NCBI GenBank assembly: GCA_009823505.1
Contig: VZQC01013986.1
Location: 863,073-927,072 of the forward strand
Direction of reading: 5' to 3'
DNA: 64,000 nt
Source: Rhizomys pruinosus
Taxonomy: Eukaryota; Chordata; Mammalia; Rodentia; Spalacidae
This document shows positions 9,700-20,846 of this stretch, piece after piece (the first letter of the stretch is position 1; each line of letters opens with the position of its first letter). The notes beneath the pieces are model-generated. The model worked only from the letters and a program-made list of their open reading frames with translations. It searched no databases and was not told the DNA's origin. A program made the position numbers and the translations under genes.

Positions 9700-12600
9700 T
9701 CATTTGCTTTTCTGGGACTGTGTTACTTTACTTAGCATAATATCTTCTAGTTCCATCCATTTACCTGCAAAGATCATGATGCCATCTTTTTTTTTAAATT
9801 TTATTTATTTCTGTATGTGTATGAATGTACTGTCTGCATGCAAGTTTGTGCACCCGTGTCGTGCAATGCCACGGAGGTCAGAAGAGGGTGTCGGATTCCC
9901 CTGGAACTGGAGTTCTCCTGAAATTGGAGTTTCAGACGGTTCTCGGCCTCCATGTGGGTGCTGGGGATCGAACCCGGGTCCTCTGTAAGAGCGGTCGGCG
10001 CTCTTAACCGCTAGGCCATCTCTCCAGCCCGATGCCATCTTTCTTTACTGCTGCATAGAACTCCATTGTGTAGATGTACCACATTTTCTCTATCCACTCA
10101 TTGGTTGAGGGGCATTTGGGTTGGTTCCATCTCTTTGGTATTGTGAAAAAAGCTGCAATGAACATGGCTGTGCATGTATCTCTGCAGTAGGAGGAGTCTT
10201 GTGGGTATATACCCAAGAGTGTTATGGCTGGCTCAGGTGGTAAGCTCATCTTGAGTCTTTTCAGAGTTCTCTATACTGCTTTCCATAGTGGTTGTATGAG
10301 TTTACATTCCCACCAGCAGTTGGATGAGGGTTCCCCTTACCCCACAACATCTCCAGCACTTGGTATCATTTTTTTTCTTGACCCTATTAGTCTTATTGGA
10401 GTGAGATGATACCTTAAAGTGGTTTTAATTTGCATTACCTTATTAGTGATGTTGAACATTTTTAAAGATGTTTCTCAGCCATCTTTATTTCTTCACTGGT
10501 GAAGTCTCTGTTCAGCTCTTTACTCCATCTTTTGAGTGATTTGTTTGTTTTCTTACTTCTCTGTTTTTTGAGTAGTTTATATGTTCTGGAACTCAATACT
10601 CTGTCAGATGTATCAGTGGTGAAGTTTTCTTCCCATTCTTTGGGTTTTCTCTTCACTTCACTGATTGTTTCTTTCACTGTACAAAAGCTTTTGAGTTTAA
10701 TGAGGTCCCACTTGTCAATTGTTGACCTCACTGCCTGTACAGCAGCTGTCTGATTTAGGAAGTCTTCTCCTACACCTATGACTTTTACATTGCTGCCAAC
10801 TTTTTCTTCTATCATCTTCAGAGTTTCAGGTTTCATTTAAGGTCTTTGATCCATTTGGAGTTGATTTTTGTACAGGGTGAGAGGTAGGGGTTTAGTTTTA
10901 CTCCTTTACAAGGGGTGATCCAGTTTTGCCAGCACCATTTGCTGAAGATGCTGTCCTTCCTCCATTGAGTCTTCTTGGCCCGTTTGTCAAATATGAGGTG
11001 GTGAAATTGTGTGTGATCAAGTTTGGATCTTCAATTTTGTTCCATTGGTCTATGGGTCTGTTTTTGTGTCAGCACCAGGCTGTCTTTATGACTATAGCCC
11101 TGTAATGTAGTTTGAAGTCTGGTATAGAGATCCCCCCTGTAATGCTCTTTTCACTCAGGGTTGCTTTGGCTATTTGGGGTCTTTTGTTTTTTCATATGAA
11201 TTTAAGGATGTTTTTCCAAGTCTGTGAAGAAACTCATGGGGATTTTAATTGGGATTGCATTGGATCTGTATATTAATTTGGGATACTTATGGGGTAGAAT
11301 GGACATTTTTATTATATTAATTTTTCCAATCCATGAGCATGGGAGGTCTTTCCATCTTCTGGTTTCTTCTTCAATCTCCTTCTTCAGGGGTTTAAATTTT
11401 TTGTTGTAGAGATCTTTGGTGTCTTTGGTTAGGTTTGTTCCCAGGTATTTTATTGTTTTTGATGCTATTGTGAGTGGGAAGGTCTCCTTATATTCCTTCT
11501 TCAGTTGCTTATTGTTGGTGTAAAGAAAGGCTACTGATTTTTATAAGTTAATTTTGTATCCTGACACTTTCCTGAAAGTCTTGATTGCTTCTAGGAGTTT
11601 TCTGGTGGAGTTTTTAGCATCTCTTAGGTAAACCATCATATTATCTGCAAAAAAGGATAGCTTGACTTCCTCTTTTCCAATTGGTACTCCTTTAATTTTC
11701 CTTTCTTTTCTTATCGCCCTTGCAAGTGATTTAATCACTATAGTGAAGAGAAGTCACGATAGTGGGGAGCCTTGCCATGTTCCTAACTTTAAGGGGAATG
11801 CGTCTAACTTTTCTCCATTTAGGATGATGTTGGCTGTGAGGTTCTTGTATATGGCTTTGATTACATTGAGGAATGATCCCTCCAGTCCAATTCCCTCTAG
11901 GACTTTAAGCATGAAGGGATGCTGGATTTTGTCAAAAGCTTTTTCTGTATTGATTGAGATAATTGTGTGGTTTTTGTTTTTCAGTCCATTTATGTGGTTT
12001 ATGATATTTATTGATTTATGTATGTTGAACCATCTCTGCATCTCTGATATGAATCCAACTTGGTCATGATGGATGATCTTTTTTATATGGGTCTGTATGC
12101 AGTTTGCAAGTATTTTGTTGATAATTTTTGCATCTGTGCTCATTAATGAGATGAGTCTATAGTTTTCTTTTTTTGGTTGTATCTTTGCCTAGTTTTGGTA
12201 TTAGAGTGATGCCGGCTTCATAGAAGGAATTTGGGACATTTCTCTCTGTAGTCTTCTGAACAGTTTGAGGAGTAATGGCTGTAAGTCTTCTTTAAATGTT
12301 TTATATAATTCTGCTGTGTACCCATCTGGACCTGGACTTTTATTATTTGGGAGTTTTTTTTTATTACATCTTCAATTTCCTCAAATATTATGGGTCTGTT
12401 TAAATTGTCAATCTCTTCTTGGTTAAGCTTTGTTGATTCCCAGGATTTCAAATATTCATCCATTTCTGTTAGGTTTTCAAGTTTAGTAGAGTATAGGTTT
12501 TTGAAGTATTACCTTATGATTGTCTGGATTTTTTTCATTGTCTGTTGTGATGTTTCCCCTTTCTTGGAGTTGTTCTTTCTTTCGTTTGGTTAACTGGGCT

Positions 12601-12902
12601 AGAGGTCTGTCTATCTTGTTTACTCTTTCAAAGAAACAACTTTTGGATTCATTGATTCTTCATATTGTTTTCTTTGTTTCTATTTCATTGATTTCTGCTC
12701 TGATTTTTGTTATTTCTTCCTGTCTGTTGGGTTTATAATTCATTTGTTTTTGTCTCCCAAGTGCTTGTAGCTGCAGTGTTAGATGGTTTATTTGCACTCT
12801 TTCTGTTGTTGTTGTTTTTTTTAATTTAGGCACCCAGGGCTGTAAATTTCCCTCTTATGACTGCTTTTAAAGTATACCACAGGTTTTGTTGTGTTGTATT
12901 GT
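9700..12902 (-). pseudogene. L1 ORF2 remnant (reverse transcriptase and C-terminal domain), dead
   Basis: Minus-strand frames read ORF2-like protein in pieces: 11754-12143 holds RT blocks including HDQVGFI, a [14 protein letters not shown] motif (catalytic Asp region) and GTWQGSPLS; 11541-11738 holds the active-site block as FADNMMVYL, where L1 normally has FADD, the change being Asp to Asn at 11640-11642; 10462-10836 and 10004-10249 carry downstream and C-terminal blocks (DPAITLLGIYP, WYIYTMEFYAAVKKD). The stop codon is near 9700. Frameshifts separate the pieces, the endonuclease domain is lost by 5' truncation and a B2 interrupts the end, so it cannot act. Confidence 0.93.
9791..10030 (-). 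repeat. B2 SINE, young 17-bp-duplication subfamily, nested in L1
   Basis: Antisense B2 flanked by 'gatgccatctttt' (9778-9790) and 'gatgccatctttc' (10031-10043); the same L1 sequence is uninterrupted at 28350 in the second L1. Body carries the 'ctcctgaaattggagtt' extra unit. Head ends 'ggccatctctccagccc'. Low divergence from the copies at 4137 and 48448, so recent. Confidence 0.95.
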
Positions 12903-12917
12903 CATTAACTACTTCTT

Positions 12918-13536
12918 AACTCTCATTAATAAAGCTCCTCCATGCAACAGGAGACCAGGAACCCAAAAGGGCCCGAATGGCCAAACCATAAAGATTAGGA
13001 GTCGACAGAGTGTAGTTTTAAGGACAGGCTGCCTATATTCAGCTTCCCCCACCCAGGGCTCAGAGAACATTGCAGCAGAGGGGGCAGAAATTTTGTAAGA
13101 GCCAGGGTGGTGATGCAAGACCAAATGGAAGTGAATCCTATAGGCTCCTGGGACCCAGTTCACATGAACTTCATCATTGGTATCAGCATGCACAAGACCT
13201 GTGCAAGCTCAGCTGAACAAAAACCCTGCACAGAACTGTACAAATGGGTAGCAGAGCCCAACCTGAGGAAACATTGGCAGCAGATGGCAGTCAGGTGAGG
13301 AAGCCCTGGCCTTCTTTGGGAAAGGGATTCTGGATAGGGTAACTAGAGCTCAGGGGAGGAGCTCCCACTGAGGAGTGAGCTGGGAGTGTGATTTGGCACA
13401 ATGGACTCTACCACAAATGACAGAAGGAGCAGGGGTGGGTGCAAGGGAGAAGCAAGTTTAATGGCCATTAAGAGGGACTGAAAAATTATGTATGAAACAC
13501 ATTAAAAAATTCAACAAAAAGAAAAAAAAAGAAAAT
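12918..13536 (+). mobile_element. Sense L1 3'UTR, downstream half with A-rich end
   Basis: Ends with 'aattatgtatgaaacacattaaaaaattcaac' and an A/G-rich tail, matching in layout the L1 3' ends at 20740 (sense) and 27698 (antisense, 'atgtatgaaatgcac...caataaa'). Continues the half at 8880-9133. No coding part remains. The frame 12886-13098 across it is non-coding. Confidence 0.65.
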
Positions 13537-13566
13537 CACTTGCATACCACCCCTAGTAACCAATAG

Positions 13567-13692
13567 TTCCTCCTCCTCCTCCTCCTCCTCCTCCTCCTCC
13601 TCCTCCTCCTCTTCCTCCTCTTTCTCCTCTTCCTCCTCTTCCTCCTCTTTCTCCTCTTCCTTCTCCTTCTCTTCCTTTTCCTCCATCCTCCT
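13567..13692. repeat. (TCC)n polypyrimidine tract
   Basis: Sixteen or so perfect TCC units grade into CTT/CCT variants for about 125 bp. The strand is almost pure pyrimidine; the complementary Glu/Lys-rich frame is a by-product. Mirror-symmetric stretches could form triplex DNA in principle. Confidence 0.95.
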
Positions 13693-14279
13693 CAACCCAC
13701 CAAAGAAAGTATTGCCAGGAACCAGGTGTTCCTGAGCAAATCTCACAGCCATTTATCTGCTCCTCTGCAGTGTCTACTGTACACTTTCACTTTGCTTCTG
13801 AACAGAATCTTTTGTGCTTTGCTCTGTTTCTTAAGTTCTTTAAACAAGATGCCAAGAACCTGGAACCCAATCCAGACAGAGACCATTTGTCATAGCTATG
13901 AACGTGGCCAAACCTAAAATTGTAAACTTACTTATGAGAATTTGGGGGGTGATTTTTATTTTATGAGTAAGTTGTGTGGTTCTTGGGTATGAACTTTGTA
14001 GATGAAAATGTCACAATGTTAAATTGTTAGACATGCCTGGTTGATGATCTAGGATGGACAGCAGTAAGAGAATTATTTTTATTATCTCTAATTAGAAATA
14101 AAATTGGATTTAAATGGTTAAATAAAAGAATATGTCCTCAACCCTATGAACCTGTATCCCCTGATAATGAGGTCTAGGCATTTAAACATCTCTCCTTGGA
14201 GCAGCAGCTCTGTCTGTGCAGTTGGTGCCAGGAACAGCAAGATCAGCATTATTTAGAAACATGTTAGACATGCAAAAAT
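13693..14279. other. Unrecognised sequence
   Basis: Nothing identifiable. Includes AT-rich 13930-14140. No splice-flanked frame stands out. Confidence 0.5.
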
Positions 14280-14280
14280 C

Positions 14281-14467
14281 AGGCTGGCAAGATGGCTCAG
14301 TGGACGCAGGGACTTGCCACCAAGTCTGATGACCTTGGTTTGATCCCCAGCTCCTGCATAGTAAAACAGAGAACCGACTTCTGTGGGTTTTCCTGACCTT
14401 ACCTCCACATGTGTACCACTGTACTCATGCACATATGCATGCATACTCACATGTGCACACACATGAA
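14281..14467 (+). repeat. B3-type SINE
   Basis: Head 'aggctggcaagatggctcagtgg', box B region 'tttgatccccagctcc', and the tail order 'gagaaccgacttct...cctccacatgtgtacc...gcacatatgcatgcatactcaca' fit the B3 branch of the rodent tRNA-derived SINEs. Confidence 0.8.
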
Positions 14468-14469
14468 CG

Positions 14470-14983
14470 GTAACTGGATAAATATGAGAAATATACAAAC
14501 CCAGCTTGTAAAGACAAGTAGTAAGTCAGAAACTTTGCCACTGAACCATAATAGTAACATGAATGTGCACCATCCTTCTCCGCCAGTCTGATGGATTCTA
14601 GCACAGGAGTAGCATTTTTCCGGAGCACAAGCTCCATAAGAACTGATAATGTGTCTTGATCACCAGTGAATCCTTAACACCTAGAATAAGTGCTGTAATT
14701 TTTGATTGTCAATGAACAAATGAACGAGCAACTGCACAATTCAGTCAGTGTATGAGAGAGAGGATTCACATAGAGATGCTCTGGAGTTGCAAAGAAGAAA
14801 GAATGAGAGAAACAGTTACAGTGAATGAGAGTTTACAAACACAAGATGGTTGGCTAGATAGAGCAAGAATAATTTAGCGTGGTTAAACGTCAATTCTAAG
14901 GCAGAAAAATACTTCATCTTCCATATGCTAGGGAGGCACAATTTGGGGGTTTTCAATAAAGAAAAAGTCATATTTTAAAATGC
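14470..14983. other. Unrecognised sequence
   Basis: About 0.5 kb between the B3 SINE and the TG-rich minisatellite with no recognised element. Confidence 0.5.
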
Positions 14984-15220
14984 ATTTGTGTGCATATGAG
15001 TATATGTGTGTATATGTGTGCATGTCTACATGTGTGCGTTTACGTGTGTATGCCTACATGTGTGTATGTGTGTTTACATATGTACATATGCATGTGTATG
15101 TGTGTATATGTGTGAATGCCTACATGTGTGTTTATGTGTGTATGCCTACATATATATGTTTATATATGTGTATATGTGTTTATGTGTACACATGTGTGGA
15201 TGTGTGTGTGCATGTGCCAA
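14984..15220. repeat. TGTA/TGCA-rich minisatellite
   Basis: A 235-bp alternating purine-pyrimidine tract in which 'gtgtatgcctacatgtgtgt' type units recur (near 15049, 15115 and 15142) among TGTG and TATG runs. Cys/Val/Tyr-rich frames across it are by-products. It is not a single clean period. Confidence 0.85.
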
Positions 15221-15932
15221 AGATGGGAACACTTGTAGCTGTTCATGATCATTGTCAGGCAATTCCTACAGAATTTATGATTTATAAGAAAATGCTAAAA
15301 ATTTTTGGCACTTAAATTATTGCTGAAATTGAAATTTTAATACTTTCCATTTATCTCTTATGACAGATCTTTGAGATCTTTGCTTGTGAAAGTATTTATA
15401 GAACAAGTAATTGAAGAGTAAGAGTTTGTGAAAGGAATCTAAGAATAACAAGACAGGATTTTATTATTTGAATCTTTACATTAGATATTACATCCTCTCA
15501 AACACAGTTTATTTGCTTACATATATTTTGTTTCCTTCTTTCTGAATCTTCAGTTGTTCTTCTAAGTAAATTTCCATTTTTCCAATTTATATACTAACAT
15601 TACAGGGGTAAATATTTGCTGGTATTGTAGAGAAAAATGTTCTTACTTAATTGTATAGTGATTTATTTATTTGGAATTTTTTCCATTAATCAGGATACTC
15701 TGAGTGAGTTAGGCCATTGGTAGATTGAGTCCTCAATTTAGAAATAACAGATCTTTATTTCACACTCAAAATTTTCCTTTAAAAATTATTTATAATTTTA
15801 ATAATTGTTTAATAATTTGTGTACTTATAATAAAACCATCGAGAGGATATGGCATGCAACTTTCTTCTTTTTCCCTATGATTATCAACATCATTATTTAT
15901 TTGTCTTATAGTTCATAAAAGATGACATTATA
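15221..15932. other. Unrecognised AT-rich sequence
   Basis: AT-rich with several short A/T runs; no repeat family or gene recognised. Confidence 0.5.
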
Positions 15933-15947
15933 ATGACCTGCATTTTA

Positions 15948-16249
15948 TTTTTAATATAGTTTTATTGATGTTTTGTATATTTCATACACCATTTTTCAGT
16001 TCAATTTACACATATTCCCCTTTCCCTTCCCCCTACCTCACCCCAGTTCATGTATTCTTCCATACATGCCCTGCATCTTTCTCTCAGTCTTTTTAAAGTT
16101 TTTCTCTGCAGAGGTTTATTGCTTCGGGGCAGAATTTAACTGTATCAATCCATTCTTTGACCCAGTCCTTATGTTGTTGTTGTTCCCTCCCATTTGTATT
16201 GCTCCAAAATATGCCTATATAAATGTCATATGTAGCACTAGTCCTATAG
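15948..16249 (-). mobile_element. L1 3' end, 302 bp, antisense, with target duplication
   Basis: Severely 5'-truncated L1 (only the last ~300 bp of the 3'UTR) flanked by 'atgacctgcatttta' at 15933-15947 and 16250-16264. The end 'ttttattgatgttttgtatatttcatacacc' is the reverse complement of the same L1 3' terminus seen at 27698 and 9134. Confidence 0.93.
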
Positions 16250-16276
16250 ATGACCTGCATTTTAAATTTAATTTTT

Positions 16277-16420
16277 TTGTATTTTTGAGATGGGGTCTCC
16301 CTGTAGCCCCAGCTGGCCTGGAGCTCAGTCTGTAGACCAGGCTGGCCTTGAATTCACAGAGATCCACCTGCCTCTGCCTCCCAAGTGCTGGGATTAAAGG
16401 CATGAACCCCCATGTCTGGC
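16277..16420 (-). repeat. B1 SINE, antisense, with target duplication
   Basis: Full-length antisense B1 ('gagatggggtctccctgtagccccagctggcc...gctgggattaaaggcatg...tgtctggc') flanked by the 15-bp repeat 'ttaaatttaattttt' at 16262-16276 and 16421-16435. Its left target copy begins inside the right target copy of the L1 fragment, so the two insertions are directly adjacent. Confidence 0.95.
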
Positions 16421-16454
16421 TTAAATTTAATTTTTATTTAAAGTCTTTTATGTT

Positions 16455-16641
16455 ATTTTTGTGTGTATGAATGTGTGATATGTGTATGTAGGTGTGGGTG
16501 CCAGGCACATGTTTGGAGGTCAGAGGACAACTCTGTGAGTCTGTGCTCCCCTTCCACCTTTATGCTGATTGCAGGGATCAGTCTCAGGTCAGCAGGTTTA
16601 CATGGCAGTTGACTTTAATGGCTGAGCCATCTTGCCAACCC
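16455..16641 (-). repeat. B3-type SINE, antisense
   Basis: Plus-strand 'gtgtgggtgccaggcacatgtttggaggtcagaggacaac...ggctgagccatcttgccaaccc' is the reverse complement of a B3-type SINE with a 'ctggcaaga' head. Moderately diverged. Confidence 0.75.
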
Positions 16642-16925
16642 ATGTCCTGAATTTTTGAAACTTGCTTCTTATTTCTTGCATTTAAAAAATGTGTATATTT
16701 TTAGGTTCCTGTACTGCACACAAATGGAAGTTTTGAGGGAAAAGCATTGGTTGACTCCCTTTCCATGGTGATACCATTGTGGCTAAAACTGCTCATAAGC
16801 ACACAGGGTCCGCATGGTGAGCTCTGGAAAAACAGACCTGGGTTTCCTAATCATCCAGGAAGTAGCCAAGATTTCTAAAATTAAAGAAACGGATAATTCA
16901 AATACCCCAGAAACTGTATTTAGAA

Positions 16926-18385
16926 GCAGTTTCTTTTTAATATTTTTATTGAGCAGTTATACCTTTCAGATGATGGTTCTTAATCAAACTTGGACCCCTC
17001 CCACATCCATGCTCCTCCAGCCCCTCCCCCCACATGAGGCCCCATGGATTCTACCATACATGTTAAGTCACGTCTGGTCAAGCATTTTACCCAGATGTCC
17101 TTTAGTGCAAGTTCATCCACTGGAGGCTACTCAGTCTATCTAGAGATCTTAAGGAAGGTCTATTCTATTCTATTCTATTCTATTCTATTCTATTCTATTC
17201 TATTCTATTCTATTCTATTCTATTCTACTCTACTCTACTCTACTCTACTCTACTCTACTCTACTCTATCCCATTCCATTCCATTCCATTCCATTCTTCTG
17301 TTTCCAATGGTTCTCAGGCTGGAACCAGGCTGTCCCCACCCATTTCCCTTGCACCAATCTGGGCCCTTGGATGACTGAGTTGGCATGGGTCTTGTGCTTG
17401 ACATCTCCATTGCCACAAGTTCACATGCACAACCTTCCAGTGGCCTGGAGGCCTGTTTCCCTATGTTCATGGTCCAACCCTGGCTCTTGCAATCTTTCCG
17501 CCCCCTCTTCCACAATGGTCCCTGAGCCATGGGGGTGAGGTTTAATATAGGAGCACTACCCAAGGACCCGCAGTCTGCAACCTCTTATTCTCTAACAGTT
17601 AGCCACTTGTGGCCTTTTGTTGGCATCCCACTCTGTTGTATAAGGAAGCACATCCCTGGCGAGAGTTGAGGGATGTGCTAGTATTCCCTCCACTCCTGTT
17701 CCACTATGTTCCATGAGCCTTAGATGTAGCGGTTCCTCTGTAGCTGGGTCACCTAGGGGTGGACGTCTCTCGGACATATATTCTCTATGTGTGACAAGTT
17801 GTGGAGCTCTGCAGTAGTCTCCATCTGTTGCAGAAAGAAGCTTCTTTGATGAGTGATGCACTGTATACTTTCTGTAAATGTAAGGGTCCTTATTTCATTT
17901 GTCTAGAGATGTGACAGACAGGGCTTTCTGTAGGATCTATGACTTCTCTAGCCATGTATATTTGGCCATAATTACAGTGGTATCCATTTGTTCACTCCCA
18001 CTGAGATAGCTTTAAGTTTAATTAGACACCTATTAATTACCCCCCCCCAGATAATAGTGCCACTACTGAACCAATAGAGGTAGTTTGCTGTGCCAGTTAT
18101 CATCATTTGGCTTTAGGACTGGAGTGGACCATTGATTAATTTTTCCCTTAGCAACTTGCATGTTTCCCTGCTCCATTGCATTAGTCCTGTGTCCAAATCA
18201 TGTCCTGTCTTCAGCAGTACGGTCTCACATTCCAGTTCTGGGAGATAACCAAGGGCTCTGGCAGTAGTATGTATTATTTGGGGACTCTTTCGGACTACTC
18301 TGACCAACAACTCAAAGGGAAGTCTTCCTGTCTGGCGCTGTACTCCTTGCTGTATGGCTCCAGATATACACAGACACATTAATAT
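16926..18385 (-). mobile_element. LINE-1 3'UTR, antisense, 5'-truncated
   Basis: Starts at the L1 A-rich end in reverse ('tttttaatatttttattgagc') and runs about 1.45 kb through 3'UTR blocks shared with the copies at 930-2165 and 53990-55017, e.g. 'tccatgagccttag' at 17711 and 54300, and 'accattgatt' at 18129 and 54740. No ORF2 identified. The right boundary is approximate. A pentamer array sits inside. Confidence 0.8.
17161..17295. repeat. Three-phase pentanucleotide microsatellite
   Basis: Thirteen TATTC units (17161-17225), eight TACTC units (17226-17265), one TATCC, then five CATTC units (17271-17295), all in one unbroken 5-bp register. Each block is internally perfect. The array lies inside an L1 3'UTR. 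The long plus-strand frame here is produced by it. Confidence 0.97.
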
Positions 18386-19118
18386 ACAGCCTTGTTTTGC
18401 TTTAATATTGACCTTTTCATCCACAAGTGTAGTGTGCAGTTAGTAAAAGGCCAAAATGAAAATACAGTAATAGGCCACTCAGTGACCGCTCAGAAAGACC
18501 TCTTCACCTCCTGTAACCTTTTTGTCAATTTCTTAATTTGTTTTTCATTTGCTTCCTTGAGGTGTGAAAGAAGGAAAAGTTTTTTTTTTTCTGGAAAAAT
18601 CAAGCAATTGAAGATCACAAATTTCTGTGACAGGGAGAAAGCCCAAATAGGAATCACCATGACAGAATGTTCAGATGGTCTACACGATGACAGCATTATG
18701 CCCAGGAAAAACCACAGCTGTTATAAATGCATTGATGACAAATGTTCATTGTACATGTAAACCCTCTTCACTGAACCAATGAGACTGTTTAATTGAAGTT
18801 TAATATGAAAGCAGCAGAAATTTAATAATAGAACAGAACTTTAAAGAAGTATGATCCCTCTGCTTAGCATGCACCCTCACGCAGCTCAGATGCATCTTTA
18901 TTGTATACTACTCGAGGCTAATCAGTATCAAATGCTAAGCATGGATTCTATGTATTTTGTCTCTCTATTGTCTTTGTGTCCCATGTGACAAAGACTTTTC
19001 CACTTAAAACTTTAATTACTCCTATGCATGTGTGTGAGTGGACAGTATATATGGAACTTAATAGAGCTCTGGGTTATAACTCAGACTCACAGGAAAATTT
19101 CAACTTTTGCTTTCCCTT
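18386..19118. other. Unrecognised sequence
   Basis: No repeat recognised. A 122-residue plus frame at 18392-18760 has no domain I know; partner frames on the other strand are similar in length, as expected by chance. Confidence 0.45.
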
Positions 19119-19135
19119 GAAAATAATAAAATCCA

Positions 19136-20846
19136 TGTCTAGTAGTCAATTAAAGAAAGCAGTTTTACCGGTTTTATAAGAGATTACCTCTACAATAGTT
19201 GTCTCTAATTTACAGTTGGGGAGCGACCTCATCATTGTCATATTTCTCCTTGTTCTATGGTTGGGAAGGCAAGGAAGTCTCTCATATCAGAACCTTTGTG
19301 GCACCTAGAAGGTAAGTTTCATTAGGACTCATTATAACTAGTTGTTTCATGTAGGATCCACAGAGGGGTTCGATGTTTATGGCAATCTGAGGCTTTTCTT
19401 CCTTTGAATGTTCAGACGGGTCAGCCTTTCCGTTGTCTCTTTTTGGTACATCCTACTCAATGCAAACCTGTATCTTTTCTTTCTCAGCCGTTATGTTGGT
19501 GACGTTTTGTCCTGTTGGAACAAACAAATCTTTTCCCATAGTTAGTTTTAAGATTTGAATTGCAAGGGTTTGATGAAAAGGTTTCATGTCTTTCTGTATT
19601 ACTCTCAGTTCAGAACCAAATATAATACTAAAGTCCTAGGGCTATGCACTCAGGCAAAATATATTAATACAGGAGCTCTGACATCAGCAATGGATTGTTC
19701 TACCAGGTGGATGTTGGCCAGGGGATCCAAGGCCCCACAAAAGGTAAGGGCTCCTTGCCTCTAAGTTGGGATACCTACAGGAGGAGAGGCAATAAGACCC
19801 TGCTGCCGAAGACCTGACGTTAACATGGGAGGGATGTATTGAGACCACACATGCAAGTGTACAGATGGCCTCTGGAATGCCAGAGAGTGTTACCAAAGGC
19901 CACTAAACCAATAAAGCAAATATGGGTCTCCCTGAGTCAAGCAAGACTCCACCGTCAGCACCAGCTACACCTCACCTGCCTGGAAATACTGTGCAGCAGA
20001 GGCAGCCATGTGCCTGTATATCCCAAATCTAATTGGCTATTGGCTCTCCCCTTGGAGAAATAACCCATGGCTGATGCCACAAGCTTACATCCTCTACAGG
20101 TTAGCAGATGTTATAAGCCACAGTAAGACCCTGTCATATTTAACAGGGGGGAAAATTGTAATTCATGGATTAACATAACCAAACATGTGTCTATGCTAAA
20201 GTAACCTACCATAACTATTAGTGCTGCTTAAATACCTATATATCTAATTGCTTGTTCTTCATTAGTAGGATCGAAAGGTTATTCCTGGACAAACTGTCAG
20301 CCCATGAAAGGAAACAGCCAGAATTGACCAGAGTCCAAGTCAACAGCTCCAGAGAGAGTGGACTGTTTTACCTCTCATCCACCTGTGCTCCTTTTCTAAG
20401 CCTAGGGAACAACCTGCGGAAGAGGGGGCGTGGTAGAATGTAAGGGCTGCGATTGGGGTGAATGGTGAAACTACAGCAATGTAGTCTGGACACTCATTTG
20501 ATCAACTTGATTGAACAAACAACCTGTCAGCCCCCACTGGATGGTGGGGCTGTAGGTGTTTGGGCACAACAGCCTGCAGATAGATTTTGCATGAAGGATG
20601 CTTGTACTCATGGATTATCACTTATAGCTAAAAATGAAAAAAAAAAAACAGAGAAAGATGCAGGACAGTTATGGCAGAATGCATGATCTGGGATGGGGTG
20701 GGGGTGGGGGGGGGAGGGAAAGGGAAATAAGCCTGAACTGAATTGGAAAAATGTATGAAATGCACAAAGCATCAATAAAAACTAATTAAAAAAAATAAAT
20801 AAAAAAAATAAAAATTCATGTCCTAAAAATAAAAAAAAAAAAAAAA
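19136..20846 (+). mobile_element. L1-tailed insertion with 17-bp target duplication
   Basis: The 17-bp repeat 'gaaaataataaaatcca' occurs at 19119-19135 and 20847-20863. The 3' part (about 20270-20846) is a sense L1 3'UTR: G-rich tract 'ggatggggtgggggtgggg', then 'aatgtatgaaatgcacaaagcatcaataaaa' and a long A-rich tail. The first ~0.5-0.9 kb inside the duplication is not recognised as L1; it could be an unfamiliar 3'UTR stretch, an inverted segment, older host sequence or a co-mobilised fragment. An extra 'ttcatgtcctaaaaat' sits within the A-rich tail. Confidence 0.8.

Larger units (their letters stand above)
9134..12902 (-). mobile_element. LINE-1, antisense, 5'-truncated, with target-site duplication
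   Basis: A 3.8-kb antisense L1 flanked by the 15-bp direct repeat 'cattaactacttctt' at 9119-9133 and 12903-12917. The A-rich 3' end is at 9134-9165 (as T), 3'UTR to about 9700, then ORF2 to the truncation at 12902. A B2 inserted in its ORF2 3' end at 9791-10030. Excluding it, about 3.5 kb of L1 remain. Target duplication, truncation and A-rich end are the standard marks of target-primed reverse transcription. Confidence 0.95.

Noticed and set aside
13486..13752. Glu-rich 88-residue minus frame
   Set aside because: Product of the (TCC)n tract.
14980..15315. Cys/Val/Tyr-rich frames suggesting a cysteine-rich peptide
   Set aside because: Product of a TG/TA minisatellite; no signal peptide or conserved spacing.
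17044..17538. 164-residue plus-strand frame, the longest in the window
   Set aside because: It is the translation of a pentamer microsatellite inside an L1 3'UTR; no stop arises because 5-bp units cycle through three frames without one.
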